A stretch of 15,317 nt of DNA from Sphingobacteriaceae bacterium (GTDB lineage: Bacteria; Bacteroidota; Bacteroidia; Sphingobacteriales; Sphingobacteriaceae). How positions within the stretch are numbered: the stretch's first letter is position 1; the number at the start of each line of letters is the position of its first letter. The translations under genes and the position numbers were made by a program. The stretch spans positions 1 to 15,317 of the forward strand of contig CANHHZ010000023.1 in NCBI GenBank assembly GCA_947460275.1, read 5' to 3'. A model generated the notes under the pieces. It made no database searches. It had not been told where the DNA came from and saw nothing but the letters and a program-made list of their open reading frames with translations. Shown piece after piece: positions 1 through 5,972 of the stretch.

Positions 1-113
1 CATTTATGGGTTGTTTACACGATTAAACCACATTTAACTTATAATATATAATTTAACTAAAAAGAAATATTTAGCCTTAAATCTAAATCGCAGTTATGGC
101 AAGTTTTGCAAGT

Positions 114-210
114 ATTTAGCTGCGACCCCTACAGGGTCGAATATACCTAACCTATATGATTATAAATATTTGACCCCACCGGGTCACATGTTTCAAGAAT
201 AACATTTAGC
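114..210. repeat. REP-like hairpin doublet between 7-bp direct repeats
   Basis: Two short perfect hairpins lie 31 bp apart. The first is CGACCC-CTACA-GGGTCG (123-139) and the second is TGACCC-CACC-GGGTCA (171-186). They share a GACCCC left arm and GGGTC right arm in the same orientation, so they look like two copies of one element type. ATTTAGC occurs on both sides (114-120 and 204-210), which could be taken for a target duplication, but a third copy at 69-75 weakens that reading. The arrangement resembles bacterial REP/BIME elements. Calling it REP is inference, because genome-wide copy number cannot be seen here. Confidence 0.5.
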
Positions 211-263
211 CTCATCTCGATGAAAAGCCTAATCAAAAAAAATTTGTAAGCATTAAAATTCAT

Positions 264-307
264 TCTTTGCTCCGTTCTCCCGCCCATGCGGGATTGCTCT
301 TTGCTCC
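264..307. repeat. Hairpin flanked by 10-bp direct repeats
   Basis: A perfect 6-bp stem with a 4-nt loop, TCCCGC-CCAT-GCGGGA (278-293), is the most GC-rich spot in the gap. TCTTTGCTCC occurs on each side, at 264-273 and 298-307. No T-run follows on either strand, so this is not a classical intrinsic terminator, although it sits downstream of the minus-strand permease and could slow polymerase or protect the mRNA 3' end. It could also be another dispersed repeat. Confidence 0.45.
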
Positions 308-309
308 AA

Positions 310-365
310 ACTCATTACTCACAACTCACAACCCATAACTCGCAACTCGCAATTCGCAATTCGGA
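310..365. repeat. Heptanucleotide tandem repeat, eight degenerate units
   Basis: Eight consecutive 7-bp units start at 310, 317, 324, 331, 338, 345, 352 and 359. The consensus is ACTCRCA. The units at 317 and 324 are identical (ACTCACA), and so are those at 338 and 345 (ACTCGCA). The last two drift to ATTCGCA and ATTCGGA. The array ends one base before the stop codon of the minus-strand permease gene, so it would form the start of that gene's 3' untranslated RNA. The period of seven is seen directly. Slippage-prone copy number is inferred. Confidence 0.75.
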
Positions 366-366
366 A

Positions 367-1578
367 TTACTTAAACCTGATCGCCTTTAGCGGACTAATG
401 CTACCAACCAGCATAGCAGGAACAATTAAAACCGAAAAACAAACCACCAAAGTGGCTATATTGAGCAACAGTACATCTACAGCGTGGACTTGAACGGGTA
501 CATAATCTAAATAGTAATTGCTTTGTTCTAACTTAAAAACATGGGTGTAATGCTGCAAAGCGGCTAAGCCTAGTCCTAAGAGGTTGCCCAAAACCAATCC
601 TATACCTACCAAATAAAGGGCATTGTATAAAAAAATCTTCATTACGCTAAAGTTAGAAGCACCTACAGCTTTAAGCAGGCCTATCATGTTGGTGCGTTCC
701 AAAATCATAATCAACAGCGCAGTTATCATATTAATTACGCCCACAATCATCATCAATACCAATAAAACTTTGGTATTTACATCGAGCAGCGATAGCCAAT
801 TGAAAATTTCGGGTGTGCTTTCTTTTACCGAACGAGATTTGAGTTTCATCTCCAGGTTGTTATAGATCGCGTCGGCAGCAGAGTCTAAATGGGCAAAATC
901 TTTAACACTTACCTCTATCCCTCCCATTTGGTTGGCGTCCCAATTATTAACGCTCCTCACCACATTGATATCGCCTATCACAAAGCTTTTATCAATATTT
1001 TCTATCCCTATATTGTAAGTACCAACAAGGGTAAATTTTCTGCGCTTTGGCGGATTCTGAACAAAATGCATCAAAAATTTATCGCCAACTTTAAGTCGCA
1101 ATCGCTGTGCGGTATAAGAAGAAATGAGAATTTGTGGACGGGCATCTTTAAAATCGATGATTTTTCCACTTACCAAATGCTTGTTGATAAATTGCCAATC
1201 GTAAGTAGCATCAATGCCTTTAAAATTGATGCCTTCTACCTCATTATTGGCCGATATAATTGCCGGTTTAGTGGCAAAAGGAGAATAGGCCTTAATTTGG
1301 TCGTTAGTTTTGAGGTAGTTTAATGTAGTATCGTTGGGCACAAACGGCGACTTCTCAAACGAGCCATTTAAATCGTAACGATAAATTTGCACATCGCCAA
1401 TAAAGCCCCTAACTTTGTCTTGTATTTCAGTTTTAAAGCCCTTAATGATCGCCAAAGATAAAATCATGACTGCCAAACTGAGCATTACACCAGCAATAGC
1501 AATGCGTACAATGAGCTTAGAAAAAGTATGCTCAGATTTAATGGCCAATCGCCTTGCTATAAAAAATGCTATATTCAA
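367..1578 (-). CDS. FtsX-family ABC permease, LolC/LolE-like
   Basis: The 403-residue inner-membrane protein has the four-helix layout of the lipoprotein-releasing LolC/LolE and MacB-type permeases. One helix lies near residues 22-46, a large periplasmic domain follows (about 50-265), and three helices lie near 271-293, 316-340 and 367-392. The cytoplasmic coupling segment after helix 2 reads ERTNMIGLLKAVG (294-306), and the C-terminus ISPLKAIRFK is typical of the family. By family it would extract outer-membrane-bound lipoproteins using a LolD ATPase, and no ATPase gene is in the window. The first codon is TTG (1576-1578). Upstream the frame reaches a stop within seven codons without an ATG, and the N-terminus MNIAFFIARR fits the family, so TTG is the best start. 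It is divergent from the NamZ gene across 78 bp. A different FtsX-type exporter cannot be excluded. Confidence 0.88.
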   Translation of the reverse strand: MNIAFFIARRLAIKSEHTFSKLIVRIAIAGVMLSLAVMILSLAIIKGFKTEIQDKVRGFIGDVQIYRYDLNGSFEKSPFVPNDTTLNYLKTNDQIKAYSPFATKPAIISANNEVEGINFKGIDATYDWQFINKHLVSGKIIDFKDARPQILISSYTAQRLRLKVGDKFLMHFVQNPPKRRKFTLVGTYNIGIENIDKSFVIGDINVVRSVNNWDANQMGGIEVSVKDFAHLDSAADAIYNNLEMKLKSRSVKESTPEIFNWLSLLDVNTKVLLVLMMIVGVINMITALLIMILERTNMIGLLKAVGASNFSVMKIFLYNALYLVGIGLVLGNLLGLGLAALQHYTHVFKLEQSNYYLDYVPVQVHAVDVLLLNIATLVVCFSVLIVPAMLVGSISPLKAIRFK

Positions 1579-1596
1579 ATTATAATAAATTGTAAC

Positions 1597-1612
1597 TTAG
1601 CAAAAATGCTAA
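1597..1612. promoter_or_regulatory. Perfect dyad TTAGCA-N4-TGCTAA in divergent gap
   Basis: A 16-bp perfect inverted repeat with 6-bp arms and an AAAA centre lies in the 78-bp gap between the divergent permease and NamZ genes, 18 bp from the permease TTG codon. Size and symmetry fit a dimeric repressor site or a short hairpin in the permease leader. The nearest promoter-like element for NamZ is TATTTTAG at 1631-1638, one mismatch from TAnnTTTG. No regulator gene is nearby, so an operator role is inference. Confidence 0.4.
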
Positions 1613-1656
1613 TTCAATTTCGATTTTATGTATTTTAGTTTAAAAAACCTCAAAAT

Positions 1657-2856
1657 ATGAAACTTAACTTTGTTTTTTCGGCTTTACTAACGCTGATAAT
1701 TTTAAATGCTTGCGCACAAACTTCAAAAACTAAAATTTTGACCGGCGCCGCACAAACTGAAAAATATTTGCGTTTGCTTAAAGGTAAACGCGTGGGCATG
1801 GTGGTTAATCCAACCTCAATTATTGGCCAGCAAACATCGGTGGATAGCTTATTGAAGCGTGGGGTAAACATTGTTAAAATTTTTGGTCCAGAACACGGAT
1901 TTAGAGGCAATGCCAGCGCAGGCATTAAAGTAGACGATGATGTGGATACCAAAACAGGTATCAAAGCGGTTTCGTTATACGGTAAACACAGCACCCCCAG
2001 CACCGAAGATTTGGCCGATGTAGATGTAATGGTGTTTGACATCCAAGATGTTGGCGTTCGTTTTTACACTTACATTAACACCTTACAACACGTAATGGAA
2101 GCCTGCGCAGCCAACAACAAAGAAGTCATGATTTTAGATCGTCCAAATCCAAACGGCTTTTATATCGACGGACCAATTCTAGATCCTAAATTTAAATCGG
2201 GCATTGGTTTACAGCCTATTCCAATTTTGCACGGACTTACCGTTGGCGAATATGCGCAAATGCTAAACGGCGAAGGATGGTTAAAAGACAAATTGAAATG
2301 CAAAATCACCGTCATTAAAAATGCAAATTATACCCACGATATGGCTTATGAACTTCCTGTTAAGCCATCGCCTAACCTAAATACACAACAAGCCATTTTA
2401 TTGTATCCAAGCACCTGCTTATTTGAGGGTACTTACCTTAACCATGGCCGTGGCACCCAATTTCCGTTTACAATGATTGGCTCGCCATCGCTAAAAGGGA
2501 AATATAGCTTTTCGTTTACCCCAATAAGCATCAAAGGCATGGCCGAAACACCTTTGTTTCAAGACCAAGTTTGCTACGGATTGGATTTAAGAAATTACGA
2601 TACGGCAAACTTTAGAAAAACCAAAATGATAAACATCAGCTGGTTAATTGAACTTTACAACTCCTCGCCAAATAAAGCCGATTTTTTTAACACCAAACTG
2701 AGCAACCAAATGGGAACTATAGAAAAATTAATTGGAGTCGAAGATTTTAGAAGTCAAGTAATTGCTGGCAAATCTGAACAAGAAATTAGAGCAAGTTGGG
2801 AACCAGGATTGAGCAAATACAAACAAATGCGTAAAAAATATTTGCTTTATCCTTAA
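1657..2856 (+). CDS. NamZ-like exo-beta-N-acetylmuramidase (DUF1343) lipoprotein
   Basis: The 399-residue protein is recognisable as the DUF1343 family, whose founding member B. subtilis NamZ removes terminal N-acetylmuramic acid from peptidoglycan fragments. Seen motifs are GKRVGMVVNPTS (43-54), GPEHGFRG (77-84, a candidate catalytic region with E79), FDIQDVGVRFYTY (127-139), DRPNPNG (161-167), HGLTVGEY (192-199), PSPNL (237-241) and EGT (257-259). The N-terminus has a lysine at residue 2, a hydrophobic stretch and the lipobox LNAC with Cys19, so it should be a periplasm-facing lipoprotein. ATG at 1657 gives a complete signal peptide. The divergent neighbour is a lipoprotein-release-type permease, which is thematically fitting but not proof of partnership. 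The product probably feeds cell-wall recycling. Exact substrate preference cannot be read from sequence. Confidence 0.88.
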   Translation: MKLNFVFSALLTLIILNACAQTSKTKILTGAAQTEKYLRLLKGKRVGMVVNPTSIIGQQTSVDSLLKRGVNIVKIFGPEHGFRGNASAGIKVDDDVDTKTGIKAVSLYGKHSTPSTEDLADVDVMVFDIQDVGVRFYTYINTLQHVMEACAANNKEVMILDRPNPNGFYIDGPILDPKFKSGIGLQPIPILHGLTVGEYAQMLNGEGWLKDKLKCKITVIKNANYTHDMAYELPVKPSPNLNTQQAILLYPSTCLFEGTYLNHGRGTQFPFTMIGSPSLKGKYSFSFTPISIKGMAETPLFQDQVCYGLDLRNYDTANFRKTKMINISWLIELYNSSPNKADFFNTKLSNQMGTIEKLIGVEDFRSQVIAGKSEQEIRASWEPGLSKYKQMRKKYLLYP

Positions 2857-2865
2857 AAAGGATAA
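2847..2865 (+). terminator. Perfect hairpin enclosing the NamZ stop codon
   Basis: TTATCCTT (2847-2854), loop AAA, then AAGGATAA (2858-2865) form an 8-bp perfect stem. The TAA stop (2854-2856) spans the last stem base and the loop. No U-run follows, so classical intrinsic termination is doubtful. It may be a 3'-end stabilising or pausing hairpin. The remaining gap before fmt (2866-3005) shows only a 10-bp palindrome, CCTAGCTAGG (2964-2973), of unknown meaning. Confidence 0.4.
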
Positions 2866-3005
2866 CATGAGCTGTCAATACCCTTTAAACTAAATCGAAA
2901 TTAACAGCATTAGGACTCATTTTTTAATTATTTCACCTTTCGTATAAACTTTGAAGCGAATTGCCTAGCTAGGTCTAAAGCTCAATAGCCAAAAAATACC
3001 ACAAC

Positions 3006-3917
3006 ATGAAAATAGTTTTTATGGGTACGCCCGATTTTGCCGTTGCTTCCTTACACGCTTTGCAAGCCGCTAATTTTGATATTGTGGGCGTGGTTACCGC
3101 AGCCGATAAACCTGCTGGACGTGGACAAAAATTGAGTGAAAGTGCCGTAAAAAAATATGCCATCGAAAACGGATTAAAGGTATTGCAGCCTTTAAAGCTA
3201 AAAGACCCTGATTTTATCGCGGATTTAAAAGCTTTAAAAGCCGATTTATTTGTAGTGGTGGCTTTTAGAATGCTGCCCGAAATGGTGTGGAACATGCCAT
3301 CAAAGGGCACCATAAACTTACACGGGTCGTTATTGCCTCAATATCGTGGCGCTGCGCCTATCAACCATGCCATTATCAATGGCGAAAAAGAAACTGGAGT
3401 AACCACCTTTTTCCTTAAACAAGAAATTGATACAGGCGATATTATTTTTACCGATGCCGTGGAAATTACCGCTTCCGAAACTGCTGGTACTTTACACGAC
3501 AAACTGATGCAAGTTGGCGCCAATTTATTGGTGAAAACGGTAAAAGCCATTGAAGCAAACGATTACAACGAAGTGCCACAACCACAAAGTGACGACCTTA
3601 AAGCCGCACCAAAAATATTTAAAGATTTTTGCAAAGTAAACTGGCATACCACCAACCAAGCGGCTTATAATTTAATTCGTGGTTTAAGTCCTTACCCAAC
3701 TGCTTTTACCCTACTAAACGACAAAACCTTAAAAATATTTAATGCCGAGCCAGAAGATAGCGAACCCACAATTGCTTCAGGAGAATTTGCAACAGACGGC
3801 AAAACCTATTTAAAATTTGCCACCCAAACCGGATACATTAAACTCACCGACGTGCAGTTTGAAGGCAAAAAAAGAATGTTGATTGATGAATTTTTAAGGG
3901 GAATGCGGTTGACCTAA
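3006..3917 (+). CDS. fmt: Methionyl-tRNA formyltransferase
   Basis: This enzyme transfers a formyl group from 10-formyltetrahydrofolate to Met-tRNA(fMet) to make the bacterial initiator tRNA. The 303-residue length is near the usual 310. The N-terminal formyltransferase fold begins MKIVFMGTPDFAV. The catalytic triad is visible as N104 and H106 in GTINLHGS and D142 in EIDTGD, matching N108, H110 and D146 of E. coli Fmt by position and spacing. The folate/tRNA loop SLLPQYRGAAP (108-118) is intact. Residues from about 205 to 300 form the C-terminal tRNA-binding domain. The ATG at 3006 gives the standard N-terminus. It is not paired with peptide deformylase here, unlike in many proteobacteria. 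Its stop codon overlaps the end of the convergent class IV PLP gene. Confidence 0.96.
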   Translation: MKIVFMGTPDFAVASLHALQAANFDIVGVVTAADKPAGRGQKLSESAVKKYAIENGLKVLQPLKLKDPDFIADLKALKADLFVVVAFRMLPEMVWNMPSKGTINLHGSLLPQYRGAAPINHAIINGEKETGVTTFFLKQEIDTGDIIFTDAVEITASETAGTLHDKLMQVGANLLVKTVKAIEANDYNEVPQPQSDDLKAAPKIFKDFCKVNWHTTNQAAYNLIRGLSPYPTAFTLLNDKTLKIFNAEPEDSEPTIASGEFATDGKTYLKFATQTGYIKLTDVQFEGKKRMLIDEFLRGMRLT

Positions 3918-4753
3918 ATCAACTCGTTTAACCTGGCGCTTATGCTTTTGGTTACCTCATTAAAATATCTTTTTTTATCGTAGCCCATTACCCATCGTAT
4001 GCCATAGCTAGCATTGGTTAAAAAAACTTCGTCGGCTTGGATTAAAATTTCAGGACTTATTTGTGCTTCTACAATAGGAAAACCATGTGTTTTTCCAAGC
4101 TTTACAATCACATTACGCATTACCCCGGCAATACAGCCTTCTGATAAAGCTGGCGTATAAATTTGATTTTGGTACACTACAAAAATATTAGCGCTTACAC
4201 TTTCACAAAGCAATCCGTTTTGATTTAAAATTAAAGCTTCGTCTAAACTGTGCTGTTTTTGGTATAAACCTGCCATTACATACAATAGCGCATTGCTCGT
4301 TTTATAATTAGCCAATTTATCGATAGACTTCGTAAGCTCGTCATAAACATCAATAATAAGTCCTTTTTTGTTAAGCTCGTAAGTATTTTGTTCCAAAGGA
4401 ATACTCTCTAGCACATAGCCTGCTTTATTTGCAGTAGGCATGTAAAAACCTTCTCCTTCTCTATAAATAGATAGCCTAAAGCGTACATTTCCTCCAAATT
4501 TGTTCTTTTTTTGAAGCTCAGCTGTCTTTTGGCGAAGAAAGTATTCATCGAACAAAGCATAGCCGTCCATCTTCAACGCTTTCATCCCAGCCCGTAAACG
4601 ATCGGCATGTTCTTCTGCAAATTGCAATTTTCCGTTACACATCCGCATCGATTCGAACAGTCCATCGCCGTATTTAAAACCTCTATTTGATGCTTTTAGC
4701 ACTGCTTGATCTGCCAAAAAAAACTCGTCGTTTACTAAAATATACTGTGCCAT
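3914..4753 (-). CDS. Class IV PLP enzyme, PabC-like lyase or aminotransferase
   Basis: The 279-residue protein has the fold-type IV signature of aminodeoxychorismate lyase, branched-chain and D-amino-acid aminotransferases. It starts with an NRGFKYGDGLFE segment (23-34). The PLP lysine is K151 in LANYKTSN, E184 lies in LLCESVSANIF (the E-x4-N cofactor motif), and DEVFLTNASYGI (241-252) is the C-terminal phosphate and substrate loop. If it is PabC, it converts 4-amino-4-deoxychorismate to p-aminobenzoate and pyruvate for folate. The single-domain length suits this. However, sequence motifs do not separate PabC from related aminotransferases and no pabA/pabB gene is nearby, so no symbol is given. 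It starts 6 bp after the pseudouridine synthase stop and is probably cotranscribed with it. It overlaps fmt tail to tail by 4 bp. Confidence 0.88.
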   Translation of the reverse strand: MAQYILVNDEFFLADQAVLKASNRGFKYGDGLFESMRMCNGKLQFAEEHADRLRAGMKALKMDGYALFDEYFLRQKTAELQKKNKFGGNVRFRLSIYREGEGFYMPTANKAGYVLESIPLEQNTYELNKKGLIIDVYDELTKSIDKLANYKTSNALLYVMAGLYQKQHSLDEALILNQNGLLCESVSANIFVVYQNQIYTPALSEGCIAGVMRNVIVKLGKTHGFPIVEAQISPEILIQADEVFLTNASYGIRWVMGYDKKRYFNEVTKSISARLNELI

Positions 4754-4759
4754 AATTGA

Positions 4760-5785
4760 TTACGATTGAGATGCATAATTGCGCCATTTGTTTAAAACAG
4801 CATCAAAATCTGCAGGCAAAGGGGCTTCAAACTCCATGTACTTTTGCGTGGTTGGATGCATAAAGCCCAAAGTTTGCGCATGCAAAGCCTGACGAGGCAT
4901 AATTTCAAAACAATTGCTCACAAATTGCTTGTATTTGGTAAACGTTGTGCCTTTTAAAATCTTATCCCCACCATAATTGGCATCACTAAAAAGAGAGTGC
5001 CCAATGTGCTGCATGTGCGCTCTAATTTGATGGGTTCGTCCGGTTTCCAACTCGCAACTGATCAAGGTAACATAGCCTAAACGCTCTAAAACTGTATAAT
5101 TAGTAGCCGACCATTTTCCTTTTTCTTCATCGTCATAAATATCCATAATGATGCGATTTTTTAGGCTCCTACCGATATACCCCTCCACCCTTCCGGCAGT
5201 TTCTATATCTCCCCAAGCCAAAGCCATATACTTTCTGGTAATGCTATGGTCAAAAAACTGCTTAGCCAATTTGGTCATGGTAATTTCGTTCTTGCTAATC
5301 AACAACAAACCCGAAGTATCTTTATCTATACGATGTACCAAGCCTGGCCTTCCATCATTTCCTGGCAAGGTTGGCAATTGCTCAAAATGATAAGCCAAAG
5401 CATTTACCAAAGTGCCCGTATAATTATTAAAACCAGGGTGCACTACCATTCCTGCAGGTTTGTTTACCACCAATAGATCGGCATCTTCATAAATAATATC
5501 CAAAGGGATATTTTCTGGATAAACTTCGGTATCGCGGGGCGGATGCGCAAATACAATAGAAATCTCATCGAGAGGTTTTACTTTATAACTAGACTTCACC
5601 GTACTTTTATTAACCAATACATTTCCGGCATCAATAGCATTTTGAATTCGGTTACGTGAAGCATTTTCTATACGGTGCATCAAAAATTTATCAATTCTGA
5701 GCAACGACTGTCCTTTATCTACGACAATATTAAAGTGTTCAAACAAATCTTGGTCTTCTTCGGGCGCTGTAATATTGTTCTGCAT
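4760..5785 (-). CDS. RluA-family 23S rRNA pseudouridine synthase, RluD-like
   Basis: The 341-residue protein isomerises uridine to pseudouridine in RNA, most likely helix 69 of 23S rRNA as RluD does. An S4 RNA-binding domain occupies about residues 24-80 (RIDKFL, then NRIQNAIDAGNVLVN). The synthase domain carries the hallmark HRIDKDTSG at 151-159, with catalytic D154 and the family Ile/Leu position occupied by Ile. Later motifs such as ETGRTHQIRAHM are also intact. Having both an S4 domain and this length fits RluC/RluD better than RluA, which lacks S4. It is the first gene of a two-gene unit with the class IV PLP gene. A -7-like element sits only 4 nt before the ATG at 5783-5785. Confidence 0.92.
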   Translation of the reverse strand: MQNNITAPEEDQDLFEHFNIVVDKGQSLLRIDKFLMHRIENASRNRIQNAIDAGNVLVNKSTVKSSYKVKPLDEISIVFAHPPRDTEVYPENIPLDIIYEDADLLVVNKPAGMVVHPGFNNYTGTLVNALAYHFEQLPTLPGNDGRPGLVHRIDKDTSGLLLISKNEITMTKLAKQFFDHSITRKYMALAWGDIETAGRVEGYIGRSLKNRIIMDIYDDEEKGKWSATNYTVLERLGYVTLISCELETGRTHQIRAHMQHIGHSLFSDANYGGDKILKGTTFTKYKQFVSNCFEIMPRQALHAQTLGFMHPTTQKYMEFEAPLPADFDAVLNKWRNYASQS

Positions 5786-5789
5786 GCTG

Positions 5790-5797
5790 CAAAAATA
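5790..5797 (-). promoter_or_regulatory. Candidate -7 element TATTTTTG upstream of rluD-like gene
   Basis: Read on the minus strand, 5797 to 5790 is TATTTTTG, an exact TAnnTTTG match to the Bacteroidota -7 consensus. Only 4 nt separate it from the ATG. No TTG is found at the usual 19-21 nt upstream; the nearest is 27 nt away (5825-5827). If used, it would give a leaderless or nearly leaderless transcript. A chance match in AT-rich DNA is quite possible. Confidence 0.35.
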
Positions 5798-5920
5798 AGA
5801 TTAACATTTTGATAATAGAAAAAACAAATTGGCTAGATTTTTGATAGTTTTCCAGTACCTACTGAATAGCTATGAAAAACTTAACTGAAAACTTAAAAAT
5901 TGTACTGAACTTCTTCCCGT

Positions 5921-5936
5921 ATCTTTTAAAAAAGAT
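5921..5936. terminator. AT-rich inverted repeat after FAD oxidase gene
   Basis: ATCTTTT-AA-AAAAGAT is a perfect inverted repeat 36 bp past the stop of the minus-strand FAD oxidase gene. On the minus strand the following bases are not a U-run, and the stem is weak (A/T apart from one C-G pair), so it is at best a poor terminator. The rest of the 187-bp gap (5786-5972) holds a smaller dyad, CAGTA-CC-TACTG (5853-5864), and no gene. Confidence 0.25.
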
Positions 5937-5972
5937 TTATTTTAAACCATAATACACTACAATAAAGGGCAA

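Larger units (their letters stand above)
1..366. other. Gene-free, repeat-bearing intergenic stretch
   Basis: No reading frame here has convincing protein character. The left part is AT-rich and featureless. The rest contains two related GACCCC...GGGTC hairpins (123-139, 171-186), a third hairpin (278-293) between 10-bp direct repeats, and a heptamer tandem array (310-365) that stops one base before the minus-strand permease stop codon. The first three bases read CAT, so a minus-strand gene could begin at position 3 and run out of the window, but nothing supports this further. Confidence 0.7.

Noticed and set aside
1..3. Possible minus-strand start codon (CAT) of a gene leaving the window
   Set aside because: Only the start codon would be inside. 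There is no promoter consensus or protein sequence to support it.
114..210. Insertion sequence or MITE with target duplication
   Set aside because: No transposase and no long terminal inverted repeats. ATTTAGC also occurs at 69-75, so the flanking pair is not diagnostic. Kept only as REP-like repeats.
310..365. CRISPR array
   Set aside because: The unit is 7 bp with no spacers and there are no cas genes, so it is a simple tandem repeat.
889..1323. Long plus-strand open frame opposite the permease gene
   Set aside because: It lies wholly antisense to a well-supported membrane protein gene and has no recognisable domain. The same applies to frames at 1650-2042, 2975-3313 and 8416-8766.
2945..2953. 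TAAACTTTG-like -7 element upstream of fmt
   Set aside because: Spacing between TA and TTTG is one base off and no TTG lies at the proper distance, so it was not listed as a promoter.
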